DNA of 64,000 bases from Novosphingobium resinovorum (GCF_027922145.1 NZ_BSFC01000011.1:248001-312000); one strand, 5' to 3'. Shown: positions 8,116 to 18,960, counted from the stretch's first letter. Made by a program: numbers and translations. The notes: generated by a model not told the origin, from the sequence alone.

Positions 8116-8825
8116 GGCAGCACGACTACCCAGCGCAGCCCCCCTTGCGCAACCTCGTTGGCGAGCGAATGGTTCGCCGTCCACATCGTCCAGGGCCTCC
8201 CGGCATAGCCCGGCTCGAAGCGATCCTGCACCAGCCACAAGTTGCGGTCGAGCTTGTGCGCGATGGTGTAGCGCGACTGAAAGGCCGGCGTGACCTTCAG
8301 GATCACCGGCTTGCCCGCGTGAGTCTCGACCTGGTTGAGGAAGGTCATCAGTTCGCTCTCGACCCGGGCGTCGGAGACTTTCACCGGGCAGTTGTCGGCC
8401 AGCATGTCGAGTTCGACCGCGGGCGGCAGCAGCTTGGGGTCGCGCGGCACGGTGGTGACGAAGTTGGCCGCCTGCGTGCCGGCCGGCTGGCATGGATCGT
8501 AGCGGTGGAGTGCCCCCACCTGCATGCCTGCCGCCTTGGCCGCCTCGAAGTTGTCGACGAAGGCGGGATCACGGGCGAAGGCGCTGGCGCTCGCGTCGAT
8601 ATAGGCGAAGTCGGCGCCGATGGCCTTTAGCGACTTCCAACTGACCTCGCCGTCATCGACGCCGATCTCGACGCCTTGTAGCGGGTAGACGGCGCGCTCC
8701 GGCGTCCAGTGACGCAAGTGCCACCAGCCCCATGCCCCGGCGACGATCGCCACGAGCGCGAGGGCGCCCAGCGCGCGCCGCAACAGCCCCCTGCCGCCCG
8801 AAGCGGTCCTTGTCTTGCGTGCCAC
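8112..8825 (-). CDS. GH25-lysozyme-like protein with altered active site
   Basis: A 237-residue membrane-anchored or secreted protein: a basic N-terminus and one hydrophobic segment (residues 18-36) precede a GH25 (lysozyme/muramidase) TIM-barrel domain. Landmarks are GVEIGVDDGEVSW, ADFAYIDAS, GMQVGALHRYD and PPAVELD. The conserved catalytic pattern is altered: the first Asp (GIDVS-type) is Glu53, and the DxE pair reads Glu138-Leu-Asp140, which swaps the two acids. Activity on peptidoglycan is therefore uncertain. The start is GTG, 10 bases after the UPF0262 gene, and the stop overlaps cdd. Confidence 0.78.
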   Translation of the reverse strand: MARKTRTASGGRGLLRRALGALALVAIVAGAWGWWHLRHWTPERAVYPLQGVEIGVDDGEVSWKSLKAIGADFAYIDASASAFARDPAFVDNFEAAKAAGMQVGALHRYDPCQPAGTQAANFVTTVPRDPKLLPPAVELDMLADNCPVKVSDARVESELMTFLNQVETHAGKPVILKVTPAFQSRYTIAHKLDRNLWLVQDRFEPGYAGRPWTMWTANHSLANEVAQGGLRWVVVLP

Positions 8826-8835
8826 GATGTCCCCT

Positions 8836-9318
8836 TCAGCCGCGGATATGCAGGACGCAGATCAGCGTGAACAACCGCCGTGCCGTGGGGTGGTCGGTCT
8901 CGACCTTGCCCTGCAGGCGTTCGAGCAGCAGTTCCGATGCCTCGTTGTGGATCGCGCGGCGGGCCATGTCGATGGTTTCGATCTCCTGCGCGGTCGCCTT
9001 GCGAATCGCCTGGTAATAGCTCTCGCAGATCGCGAAATACTCGCGGATCGGCCGCCGGAATCGGGCGAGGCCAAGCACGAGCGTCTCCAGCGCCGCTCCG
9101 TTATCGGCGGTGATTTCCAGCGACAAGCGCCCGTCCTGTACCGAAAGCCGCAACCGGTAAGGACCCTCGTGCCCCGCCTCCGACGAGCGCAAGGGCTTGA
9201 AGACATTGTCTTCTATGAGATCGAAGATGGCGATGCGCCGTTCCTGCTCGATATCGGCATTGCGCCACAGGATGGTCGCATCGTCGAGTTCGATGTGGGA
9301 GATACGCGGGTCGGCCAT
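8836..9318 (-). CDS. UPF0262 family protein
   Basis: A 160-residue conserved alphaproteobacterial protein of unknown function. It opens MADPRISHIELDD and contains IAIFDLIEDNVF and RFRRPIREYFAICESYYQAI, typical of UPF0262. No signal peptide or membrane span. ATG 9318 is taken because it matches the usual family start; an open frame extends further upstream into a repeat and is not supported. First gene of an operon with the GH25-like gene and cdd. Confidence 0.88.
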   Translation of the reverse strand: MADPRISHIELDDATILWRNADIEQERRIAIFDLIEDNVFKPLRSSEAGHEGPYRLRLSVQDGRLSLEITADNGAALETLVLGLARFRRPIREYFAICESYYQAIRKATAQEIETIDMARRAIHNEASELLLERLQGKVETDHPTARRLFTLICVLHIRG

Positions 9319-9378
9319 TACGGCACGCCCTTTACGCGGTTGCGGCATGGGCGGGCAAGTGGGCTTAGTTCCAAGAAA

Positions 9379-9454
9379 ACCCACCCCCAACCCCTCCCGC
9401 TTGCGGGAAGGGAGCGAGACTTGGGCCGCAGGCCCTAGTCGCAGCGGGGTGGGC
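9379..9454. repeat. Dispersed repeat family D
   Basis: Element bounded by cccaccccc and gcggggtggg, with a ctcccgcttgcgggaag hairpin and the internal segment gagacttgggccgcaggccc. Related copies are at 41301-41430 and 49161-49272, with a divergent one at 11079-11199. Confidence 0.85.
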
Positions 9455-9477
9455 AGCGCCGCACACAGCCCACACAC

Positions 9478-9494
9478 ATCCACAGCTTGTGGAT
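9478..9494. promoter_or_regulatory. DnaA-box-like inverted repeat upstream of dnaB
   Basis: Perfect palindrome atccaca-gct-tgtggat, 60 bases before the dnaB start. The right arm extended (tgtggatta) differs by one base from the DnaA-box complement TGTGGATAA. It could let DnaA regulate dnaB; this is inferred from sequence only. Confidence 0.4.
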
Positions 9495-9553
9495 TAATAT
9501 CCCTCCCCGCCTGACTTGTTCGCGCAGCGCTGCCGGAGCATTGTCCGGCGCTT

Positions 9554-11068
9554 ATGGTCCAGCCTGTTGCCCTTGCCCGTACCGATGGTGCGGAAGTCCG
9601 AACCCTGCCCGCGAACGTCGAGGCGGAAGCCGCCTTCCTGGGCGCGGTCCTCATCGACAACCGCGTGATCGAGGAACTGCAGACCCCGCTCACCCCGCTC
9701 CATTTCTTCGAGCCCGTCCACGGCCGCCTCTACGAACGCATCCTGCAGCTGCTAGACCGCAAGGCGGTGGTCACGCCGGTCACCCTGCGCCCTTATTTCG
9801 AGGCCGACGAATCGCTGAAGGCGCTGGGCGGCGTCGCCTATCTCGCCCGGCTGACGGCGGACGGCCAAGGCCTGCTCGCCCCGCGTGAGCTGGCCGAGCA
9901 GATCTACGATCTCGCCCTGCTGCGCGAACTGATCTCGGTCGGTCGCAATCTGGTCGAGAGCGCGATGGATACCTCCGAATCGGTCGAACCGATGGAGCAG
10001 ATCGAGCACGCCGAAGCCGCGCTCTACAAAGTGGCCGAAGGCGCCGCGACGCAGAACGAGGCCAAGAGCTTCGGCTCCGCCACCCGCGTCGCGATCCAGG
10101 CGATCGAAAAGGCGTTCAATTCGGGCGGCCACATCTCGGGCAAGACCACCGGCCTCACCTCGGTCAACCAGAAGATCGGTGGCCTTCACGATTCCGACCT
10201 TATCATCCTTGCCGGGCGTCCCGGCATGGGCAAGACCTCGCTGGTCACCAACATCGCCTTCAACACCGCGCAGCGCTACGTCGACGACACCGTGCGCGAC
10301 GGCATGCCACACGAGAAGTCGGTGGGCGCGCCGGTGGCTTTCTTCAGCCTCGAAATGAGCGCCGACCAGCTGGCGACACGTATTCTGGCCGAGCAGTCCA
10401 ACATCAGCTCCGAAGCGCTGCGCATGGGCAAGATCAGCCGCGAGGACTTCCAGTCGCTGTCTTTCGCCAGCCAGCGGCTTGCCGAACTGCCGCTCTACAT
10501 CGACGACAGCCCGGGCCTGACGATCGCCGGCCTGCGCACCCGCGCCCGCCGCCTCAAGCGCCGCCACAACATCGGCCTCGTGATCATCGACTACCTGCAG
10601 CTGCTGTCCGGGTCGGGCCGCGCCAACGACAACCGCGTGAACGAAATCTCCGAGATTTCGCGCGGGCTCAAGACGCTGGCCAAGGAACTGGGCGTTCCGG
10701 TGATCGCGCTCTCGCAGCTCAGCCGTGCAGTGGAACAGCGCGACGACAAGCGCCCGATGCTGTCCGACCTTCGCGAATCGGGCTCGATCGAGCAGGACGC
10801 CGACATGGTCTGGTTCGTCTACCGCGAAGACTACTACGTGAAGGCGACCGAGCCCAAGTTCCCCAGCGACACCGACGGCATCGACGTCAAGGACAAGTGG
10901 GAAACCTGGCGCGCCAAGATGGAGGAGGTCACCGGCCTCTCCGAACTGATCATCGCCAAGCAGCGCCACGGCGCCACCGGCAAGGTCCGCCTGCGCTTCG
11001 AAGCACGCATCACCAAGTTCTCCGACCTCGCCCCCGACGACATGCGCGCCGCATTCGAAAGCGACTGA
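9554..11068 (+). CDS. dnaB: Replicative DNA helicase DnaB
   Basis: A 504-residue hexameric helicase that unwinds DNA ahead of the replisome. The N-terminal primase-interacting domain starts LPANVEAEAAFLGAVLIDN; the RecA-type core has Walker A GRPGMGKT (residues 221-228), Walker B with LVIIDYLQLL, and the DnaB motif LRESGSIEQDADMVWF. Ends in the usual AKQRHGATG...RFEA segment. Acts in the cytoplasm with DnaG and the clamp loader. Length is normal. The start lacks an obvious ribosome site (a GGAG lies 16 bases upstream). A DnaA-box-like palindrome lies upstream. Confidence 0.97.
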   Translation: MVQPVALARTDGAEVRTLPANVEAEAAFLGAVLIDNRVIEELQTPLTPLHFFEPVHGRLYERILQLLDRKAVVTPVTLRPYFEADESLKALGGVAYLARLTADGQGLLAPRELAEQIYDLALLRELISVGRNLVESAMDTSESVEPMEQIEHAEAALYKVAEGAATQNEAKSFGSATRVAIQAIEKAFNSGGHISGKTTGLTSVNQKIGGLHDSDLIILAGRPGMGKTSLVTNIAFNTAQRYVDDTVRDGMPHEKSVGAPVAFFSLEMSADQLATRILAEQSNISSEALRMGKISREDFQSLSFASQRLAELPLYIDDSPGLTIAGLRTRARRLKRRHNIGLVIIDYLQLLSGSGRANDNRVNEISEISRGLKTLAKELGVPVIALSQLSRAVEQRDDKRPMLSDLRESGSIEQDADMVWFVYREDYYVKATEPKFPSDTDGIDVKDKWETWRAKMEEVTGLSELIIAKQRHGATGKVRLRFEARITKFSDLAPDDMRAAFESD

Positions 11069-11078
11069 CCGCGCAAAT

Positions 11079-11199
11079 CCTCCCTCCCGCGCAGCGATGG
11101 GGAGGTGGCAGCGCGAAGCGCTGACGGAGGGGGTAGTGCTTTCCCCCTCCACCCCCGCTTCGCGGCGGTCCCCCTCCCCATTGCGATGCAACGGGGAGG
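11079..11199. repeat. Divergent family D palindromic element
   Basis: GC-rich element between dnaB and the SDR gene, with inverted ends (cctccctcccgc ... ccattgcgatgcaacgggga) and an internal aaagcactaccccc-type core read in both directions. It leaves no room for a separate gene. Confidence 0.6.
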
Positions 11200-11217
11200 A
11201 TGCCAGAACGAGAGCGC

Positions 11218-11958
11218 ATGACCGAGACCCGCGTTCTCCTCATCGCCGGTGGCTCCGGCTCCATCGGCAGCGCCATTGCCCGCCTGGCTCTGGATCAGGG
11301 CTGGAAAGTCGCGCTTCACGGCCGCAGTCCCGAGAAGCTGCAGGACATGGTGGTCGATCTTTCCGATTTTGGCACGATAGACGGCTTCGCTGCCGACATA
11401 TGGGAGGAAGACGCCGCCGAAGTCCTCGTTGCCGAAGTGGCCGAGCAATACGGCCGCATCGATGCCGTGATCGACTGCACCGCGACCGGCCCGCAAGGTA
11501 TTACCGGCCTGTTCCCGGGCACCTCGCCGGAAGTCTTCGGCGATTTCCTCAAGGTCTCGATCGGCTGGATCGAACGGCTTGCCCATGCTGCCTACGATAT
11601 GCTGGCGCAGCAGGGCGGGACGCTGATCGCCTTCGTTTCGGATGCGGGTATCTATGCGGCGCCGCGCCAGACACTGATCGGCGCAGCACGGGCCGGGACC
11701 ATAGGCTTCATCCGCAACTTCGCCGTCGAGGCCGCGCGCGACGGCATCCGCGCTCACGTCATCTCGCCGAGCTATGTCGAAGGCAGCGAGAGCGCGCGGC
11801 GCATGGGTTCCGAACGCATGGCCAGGGCAGCGCAGCGAGCGGGCCTCGGCCTCCCGACCGCCGAGGACATCGCTCCTCTGGCGCTGTTCCTGTGCGGTGA
11901 CGGGGCGCGGCGGATGACCGGGCAGGTTCTGAGCGTGAACGGCGGCCTGAACGCCTGA
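11218..11958 (+). CDS. SDR-family protein lacking the YxxxK catalytic pair
   Basis: A 246-residue Rossmann-fold protein of the short-chain dehydrogenase/reductase family. The nucleotide-binding glycine motif is AGGSGSIGSAIA (residues 10-21), and Ser141 is present. The Tyr-x3-Lys pair is replaced by Ile154 and Arg158 (IGAARAG where YSASKAG is expected). The C-terminus RMTGQVLSVNGGL is typical. It may bind NAD(P) without classical reductase chemistry. ATG 11218 is preferred to 11200 because the GGGAGG site is only one base from 11200. Convergent with the NCS1 gene, 4 bases apart. Confidence 0.8.
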   Translation: MTETRVLLIAGGSGSIGSAIARLALDQGWKVALHGRSPEKLQDMVVDLSDFGTIDGFAADIWEEDAAEVLVAEVAEQYGRIDAVIDCTATGPQGITGLFPGTSPEVFGDFLKVSIGWIERLAHAAYDMLAQQGGTLIAFVSDAGIYAAPRQTLIGAARAGTIGFIRNFAVEAARDGIRAHVISPSYVEGSESARRMGSERMARAAQRAGLGLPTAEDIAPLALFLCGDGARRMTGQVLSVNGGLNA

Positions 11959-11962
11959 AATA

Positions 11963-13468
11963 TCAGGCCGTCTGCGGCTCCAGCATCGAAGGCGCGACGC
12001 GTCCGCGCATCATCAGCGCATAGGACGCCAGCGCAACACCCACGCCGACGAACCACGCATATGTATAGATCACCGACCACACCTCTCCGAATCCGCCGAA
12101 CAGGCCCGGCGCCGAAACCTTGAGGAAGCCCGGCACATTCGGCGCGATGCCCAGCGCCAGCGCGATCAGCGCGCGCGGGTTCCAGCCATTGCCGTACACG
12201 TAAGGGCCGGTCTCGCTGTAGAGGCCCTCGACGTCCAGCTTTGTCTCGCGCACCAGCCAGTAGTCGGCGATCAGGATGCCGGTGATCGGCCCGAGCAGCG
12301 CGCCGTAGCCGGTCAGCCACGTGAAGATGTAGCCATCGGTACTGGCCATCAGCTTCCACGGCATGATGACGAGGCCGATCACCGCCGTGATCAACGCGCC
12401 GGTGCGGTAGGAAATGCGCGAAGGGCTCAGCGAAGCGAAGTCGTAGGCCGAGCACACGAGATTCGCCGCGATGTTGCACGACACCGTATCGACCGCGATG
12501 ACGATCAGGCCCAGCAGCACGAACGGTCCCGACAGCGTGCCCGCGAGTGCCACCGGGTCCCAGATCGCATGGCCGTAGATCACCACGGTCGCCGATGTGG
12601 TCATGACGCTGATCAGCGCGATCAGCCCCATCGTCGGCGGCAGGCCCAGGGTCTGGCCGATCATCTGGTCGCGCTGGGTCTTGGCGAAACGGGTGAAGTC
12701 CGGGATATTGAGCGCCAGCGTGCCCCAGAACCCGACCATGGCGGTCATCGCAGGCAGCCAGACCGCCCAGAACTGCCCTTCCTTCGCCCCGCCCGGCCCG
12801 AAGGCGGACGGCGCTGAGAAGATCGGGCCAATCCCGCCGGCCGCATCGATCGCCCACCACAGTAGCGCCACGCACGCCACGATCTTGAGCGGCGCGGTCC
12901 AGGTTTCCAGCCGCCGGATCGTCAGCAGCCCCTTGCGCACGAACAGCAGCTGCACCAGCCAGAAGGCCATGAAGGCCAGCAACTGGCCCAGCCCGATCCC
13001 GAAGAACGGCAGCGGCGTCCCCCGCAGGTCGGCGCCGAGGAAAATGCCCAGCAGCGTCAGCAGCGCCTCGCCCCCGATCCAGGTCTGGATGCCGTACCAG
13101 CCGCAAGCGACGAGCGCGCGAGCGAGTGCGGGAAGCCGCGCCCCCACGGTGCCGAAGGAGGCCCGCACCAGTACCGCGAAAGGCACGCCGTAGCGCGTTC
13201 CGGAATGCCCGATCAGCAGCATCGGCACAAGGATCACGACGTTTCCCAGCACCACCGTAAGCGCCGCCTGCGTCGCCGACATGCCCTGCTCGATCAGACC
13301 GGCGGCAAGCATCCACGTCGGAACGGCGACCACCATGCCCACCCACAGCGCCGCGAAGTGCCACCAGCGCCAGTTTCGCTGCGTTGCGTCAGTGGGCGCA
13401 AGGTCCGCGTTCCAGAGGGTATCATCCCGTCCCGTGCCCCCGGCCGCCTGCGTCTGTGCGTGATCCAT
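11963..13468 (-). CDS. NCS1-family nucleobase/hydantoin-type permease
   Basis: A 501-residue inner-membrane transporter with about 12 hydrophobic helices. It has the N-terminal NWRWWHFAALWVG, the GTRYGVPFAVLVRASFGT signature and the PDFTRFAKTQRDQMIGQ loop seen in NCS1 cation symporters (Mhp1, PucI, CodB relatives). It likely imports a purine, pyrimidine, allantoin or hydantoin with Na+ or H+. No nucleobase-degrading gene lies nearby, so the substrate cannot be assigned. It stands alone on the minus strand. Confidence 0.9.
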   Translation of the reverse strand: MDHAQTQAAGGTGRDDTLWNADLAPTDATQRNWRWWHFAALWVGMVVAVPTWMLAAGLIEQGMSATQAALTVVLGNVVILVPMLLIGHSGTRYGVPFAVLVRASFGTVGARLPALARALVACGWYGIQTWIGGEALLTLLGIFLGADLRGTPLPFFGIGLGQLLAFMAFWLVQLLFVRKGLLTIRRLETWTAPLKIVACVALLWWAIDAAGGIGPIFSAPSAFGPGGAKEGQFWAVWLPAMTAMVGFWGTLALNIPDFTRFAKTQRDQMIGQTLGLPPTMGLIALISVMTTSATVVIYGHAIWDPVALAGTLSGPFVLLGLIVIAVDTVSCNIAANLVCSAYDFASLSPSRISYRTGALITAVIGLVIMPWKLMASTDGYIFTWLTGYGALLGPITGILIADYWLVRETKLDVEGLYSETGPYVYGNGWNPRALIALALGIAPNVPGFLKVSAPGLFGGFGEVWSVIYTYAWFVGVGVALASYALMMRGRVAPSMLEPQTA

Positions 13469-13567
13469 CTGGCCCCCACCGGTGTCTGGAAAGGACGAAG
13501 AATGCCGCAGCGCAGCATGGCGTCAAGCCCCTGATTTCATCGCTCTCCGGCAGACGGAGACGGGCTT

Positions 13568-14074
13568 TCAGATCGCGCGGCGCATGTAACGCGCGTCCGG
13601 CCCGTAGCTGGCGAGCTTGCGCCCTAAGGCTTCGTCCGCAGCGACCGCCGCAAAGCCCTGACCCTGCCAGAACGCCAGGGTGTCGTTGACCGAAACCAGC
13701 GCAACCTCCTGCCCGCCAAGCGCGCGCAGGTCTTTGAAAAGCCGGCGCACTGCGGGACCTGCATGTCCCAGTCCGCGCGCGTCCGCATGCAGGGCAAGAT
13801 CATGAAGGTAGAACGCCTCCCGCTCCTCCGGCAACGTGCCGAGCAGACTGTCGAGCGGAGGTATGGCCCCAAGCGGCCACGGATAAGCGACGAGGTAACC
13901 TTTCACGCCTGCCGTCACCGGATCCGCCAGCACGAAGCAGCCCGGCGCGAACAGCGCGAACCGCTCCGCGAAACACGCCCGCGCCTCGAAATGGTCGGGG
14001 AACGCCGTGCGCGCCACGTCCACGACGCCGTCGATGTCTTCGGCGCGCATCGGACGCCAGCGCAGGACGCTCAC
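13568..14074 (-). CDS. GNAT-family N-acetyltransferase
   Basis: A 168-residue acyl-CoA-dependent acetyltransferase. It begins (V)SVLRWRPMRAEDIDGVVDVA; the acetyl-CoA-binding region is FYLHDLALHADARGLGHAGPA (the R/Q-x-x-G-x-G/A turn is RGLGHAG), then ALVSVNDTLAFWQGQGF near the end. Substrate unknown. The GTG start at 14074 overlaps the stop of the aminotransferase gene by 4 bases (GTGA). The frame is open across the aminotransferase frame break, giving an apparent fusion, but separate translation is more likely. Confidence 0.82.
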   Translation of the reverse strand: MSVLRWRPMRAEDIDGVVDVARTAFPDHFEARACFAERFALFAPGCFVLADPVTAGVKGYLVAYPWPLGAIPPLDSLLGTLPEEREAFYLHDLALHADARGLGHAGPAVRRLFKDLRALGGQEVALVSVNDTLAFWQGQGFAAVAADEALGRKLASYGPDARYMRRAI

Positions 14075-15253
14075 AGGCCGCGCACCCATGCGGAGATCCG
14101 CTCCAGCGCCTCGTCGAGCACGTCGTCGGGCTTGGTGAAGCACAGGCGCACGATATGACTCGGGGGCGCCCTGCCCATTCTGGCCGCTCTCATACAAGGC
14201 GCTGACCGGAACCGTCGCCACGCCCGCCTCGCGCAGCGCCCGCTCGCTGAATTCGCGGTCGGTCAGAGCGATGCCGGATGCGGCGAGGTCGATGCACAGG
14301 AACCACGTAGCAGCGTTAGGCAGGACGGCTAGCCCCACCGCCTCCAACCCCGCCTTGAGCCGGGCACGGGAAGCCGCCCAGTCGGCGTGCAATCCATCGA
14401 GAATGTCCACCCGCTCCAGCCCTTCGGCGACGGCCCATTGCAGTGGAACCGCCGTCGTGAACGTGAGGAACTGGTGCACCCGCGCGAGCGCAGAACCGAG
14501 GTCTCCCTTCGCAGCCATCCAGCCGATCTTCCAGCCGGTAAGGCCGAAGATCTTGCCCGCCGAGCCGATCTTCACGACCCGCTCCGCCATGCCTTCGCAG
14601 GCCATCAGCGAGCGATGCGCCGCGCCGTCGAAGCGCACCTGCTCCCACACCTCGTCGCAGATGGCGACAAGATCGTGCCTGGTGCAGAACCGCGCGATCA
14701 TCGCAAGCTCATCGGCGCTCGCCACGGTGCCGGCGGGATTGAGCGGATCATTGAGCATGATCGCGCGTGTCCGGGGCGTCACCGCCGCCTCCAGCGCCGC
14801 CGCATCGTAACGGAAATGCGGCGGTTGCAGCAGGACCGAGACGGGTACGCCTCCAGCCCGCCGCACCATCGGCGCATAGGCGTCGTAGGCAGGCTGAAAC
14901 AGGATCACCTCGTCACCCTCGGAGACCAGCGCCAGCACGGCGGCGGCTATGGCCTCGGTGGCACCGGATGTGACAACGACCTCGGACGGCGCAAGGGTTA
15001 ACCCCTGCGTGCGCGCATAGTGGGCGCAGACCGCCTCGCGCAGCGCGGGAAGCCCGACGCTCGGCGGGTACTGGTTCGATTGTTCGCGCAGCGCGCGCGC
15101 CGCCGCTTCGAGCAGGGGCGCAGGCGGCGGACTATCGGGAAAACCCTGCCCGAGATTGATCGCGCGGGTCTCACGGGCAAGCGCCGACATCCGCTCGAAC
15201 ACCGTCGTGCCCATGTCGGCGTAGACGGAATGGATGCGGGGTCTGGTCTTCAT
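14071..15253 (-). pseudogene. PLP-dependent aminotransferase (class I/II) with a one-base frame break near the C-terminus
   Basis: A fold-type I aminotransferase similar to YbdL-type methionine or kynurenine aminotransferases: INLGQGFPDSPPP near residue 33, SGATEA near residue 96, AICDEVWE near residue 197 and the PLP lysine Lys234 in SAGKIFGLTGWK. At a run of five G (14162-14166, plus strand) the frame leaves the family: frame 0 goes on as APESYRAPVLHQ, while removing one base gives APSHIVRLCFTKPDDVLDEA and a stop at 14071 that overlaps the GNAT start. The repaired protein would be 393 residues, normal for the family. Either a recent frameshift or a homopolymer sequencing error. Confidence 0.82.
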
Positions 15254-15452
15254 CGCCGGCTCTGTGCTCCGATAGGCTGCGCAAGCTCGGCCGATACCGT
15301 CATCTTGCGCAAAATGCACGATGCTCGCGCCAAAAGCGACAAGAGGGGGCCGTGGACCCAGCGCCGCTATCCCCAGCATCCAATGAACGTTCCCTTTCGC
15401 GCGCCTTCCACATGCGATACCAAACCCATGCATGGATCGCGTGAAAAGGTGA

Positions 15453-16511
15453 TTGAGGTCCGCGTTGAACAGCCTGAGCCGATTCACCGAGCGCCTGCCA
15501 TTCCTGCCCGACCGGCCGCTGGTCCGTTACACGGTGACCGTCGCACTCTGCCTGTTTGCTCTGTGGCTGCGCTGGTTCCTCGATGCCGCTTTCCCGCCCG
15601 GCTACCCGTTTCTGACCTTCTTCCCGGCGGTGATCCTCAGTTCGTTTCTTTTCGGACCGCGGCCGGGCGTCGTCGCCTCCGTCCTGTGCAGCCTCTTTGC
15701 GTGGTATGTCTTCATCCCGCCGCGCATGGCCTTCGCGTTCGACGGCGGCACGCTTACCGCGATGGCGTTCTACACGGGCGTCGTGGTGGTCGACATCGCG
15801 TTGGTCCACTTCATGCAGGCCGCCAACGCCCGCCTCCATCGCGCCCGAGAGGAAGTACGCGCGCTAGCTGAGGAACGCCGGCAACTGGCCGAGCGTGCCG
15901 AACTCCTGTTCCAGGAGATGCAACACCGGGTCGGCAACAACCTTCAGATGGTAGGCGCCGTTCTCTCGCTCCAGATGCGCACCCTAACCGAGCCCGTCGC
16001 CCGCCGCGCGCTGTCGGACGCGGCGGGCCGGCTCCAGGTCATCGGCAATATCCAGCGCCAGCTCTATCACCAGGACGGCCGCCTCGTTCCGCTCGATCGC
16101 TTCCTCGGCGAAGTCTGCGCCAAGACCATGGCCTCCAGCGCCCGCACCGGGATCACCTGCGCGGTCGAGGCCCAGGAAGGCATTACCCTGCGCCCCGACA
16201 GCGCGGTTCCCGTCGCGCTGATCGTGACGGAAGCGATCGCGAACGCCCTCGAGCACGGCTTCCCCCAGCAGGAGAGCGGCGCGATCACCGTGCGCCTCGC
16301 ACGCTTCGGTGACGGCGTGCTGCTACGGGTCGAGGACGACGGGCGCGGCCTGCCGCCCGGCTTCGATCCCGCTTCGGCGCAGTCGATCGGCCTGCGTATA
16401 TCCCGTATTCTCAGTCAGCAGTTGGAGGGGCAGATTGTGCTGGAGAACGGCGCTCGCGGCACCCGGATGACGCTGGAACTGCCGCTTTCCCGCCTTGCAG
16501 AGACGGCCTGA
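15453..16511 (+). CDS. Membrane sensor histidine kinase (DUF4118-like + HisKA_2)
   Basis: A 352-residue inner-membrane kinase. Residues 25-120 carry three to four hydrophobic helices like the DUF4118 sensor module; a coiled coil (residues 124-150) leads to the dimerisation/phosphoacceptor helix FQEMQHRVGNNLQMV with His158, typical of HisKA_2 kinases. The ATPase domain has the N-box EAIANALEHGF and G-box VEDDGRGLPP. No response regulator lies beside it; such kinases often act through PhyR-like or single-domain receivers. The TTG at 15453 is chosen for its AAAAGG site; a second TTG follows at 15465. Confidence 0.85.
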   Translation: MRSALNSLSRFTERLPFLPDRPLVRYTVTVALCLFALWLRWFLDAAFPPGYPFLTFFPAVILSSFLFGPRPGVVASVLCSLFAWYVFIPPRMAFAFDGGTLTAMAFYTGVVVVDIALVHFMQAANARLHRAREEVRALAEERRQLAERAELLFQEMQHRVGNNLQMVGAVLSLQMRTLTEPVARRALSDAAGRLQVIGNIQRQLYHQDGRLVPLDRFLGEVCAKTMASSARTGITCAVEAQEGITLRPDSAVPVALIVTEAIANALEHGFPQQESGAITVRLARFGDGVLLRVEDDGRGLPPGFDPASAQSIGLRISRILSQQLEGQIVLENGARGTRMTLELPLSRLAETA

Positions 16512-16633
16512 TGCGCCTCGGCACGCCCGGCATCGCGGATATCGCGCCGAAACGACGCTACTCCTGCCCTCGCTAGCTTGTGATTCAGCGCCATGCGCCT
16601 ACATTGGAGCGCGAAAGGACGGATTCCCGCAAA

Positions 16634-18562
<1,929 letters not shown>

Positions 18563-18603
18563 GCGGGAAAGAACAAGGTTCTCCCAAAAGGAGAATGCAG
18601 GAG

Positions 18604-18634
18604 GGGGCGTCAGACTCAGGTCTGACGCCCCTTT
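18604..18634 (+). terminator. Rho-independent terminator of ftsH
   Basis: A perfect 12-bp stem (ggggcgtcagac/gtctgacgcccc) with a TCAG loop followed by ttt gcg ttt, 41 bases after the ftsH stop. The strongest terminator in the left half of the window. Confidence 0.9.
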
Positions 18635-18738
18635 GCGTTTGCACCTATTGCGGAGTTTGCATCTGATCTTTTTGCTGCCTCGCCGCCACCGCAAGTATAG
18701 TATCGCAATGCCGGACATTCACGAAATGCGAGGACGCT

Positions 18739-18942
18739 ATGGCCCAAGTCGAGATATATGATGGCGAAGGCGACGAGTTGCTCTTCACCGGCCAGTTCGA
18801 TTTCCTCCCCCGCGCCGGTGAATCGATCGCCAGGAATACCGACGATTACTTCCATTACTATGAAGTCATCGACGTGTGGCACCGTGAAGACCCCGAAGCC
18901 GGCAGGTTCCAGGCATGCCTGGCGGTCAAGATCGTCGACTGA
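18739..18942 (+). CDS. Small conserved-looking hypothetical protein
   Basis: A 67-residue acidic protein (MAQVEIYDGEGDELLFTGQF start) with the alternating pattern of a small beta-barrel or sandwich (LLFTGQFDFLP, YYEVIDVWHRED, ACLAVKIVD). No signal peptide, membrane span or known motif. A GAGGA ribosome site sits 5 bases before the ATG. It lies after the ftsH terminator and so is probably transcribed on its own, convergent with the DUF3667 gene. Confidence 0.65.
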   Translation: MAQVEIYDGEGDELLFTGQFDFLPRAGESIARNTDDYFHYYEVIDVWHREDPEAGRFQACLAVKIVD

Positions 18943-18960
18943 TCCCCGCCGCCGAGTGGC

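Noticed and set aside
9379..9454. Possible CRISPR repeat unit among the G/C hairpins
   Set aside because: Copies are scattered, not tandem with regular spacers, and no cas genes are present.
13568..15487. One 639-codon aminotransferase-GNAT fusion gene
   Set aside because: The N-terminal part before 15253 is not like the family, and the join is an artefact of the frame break. The GNAT part has its own GTG start overlapping the aminotransferase stop in the correct frame.
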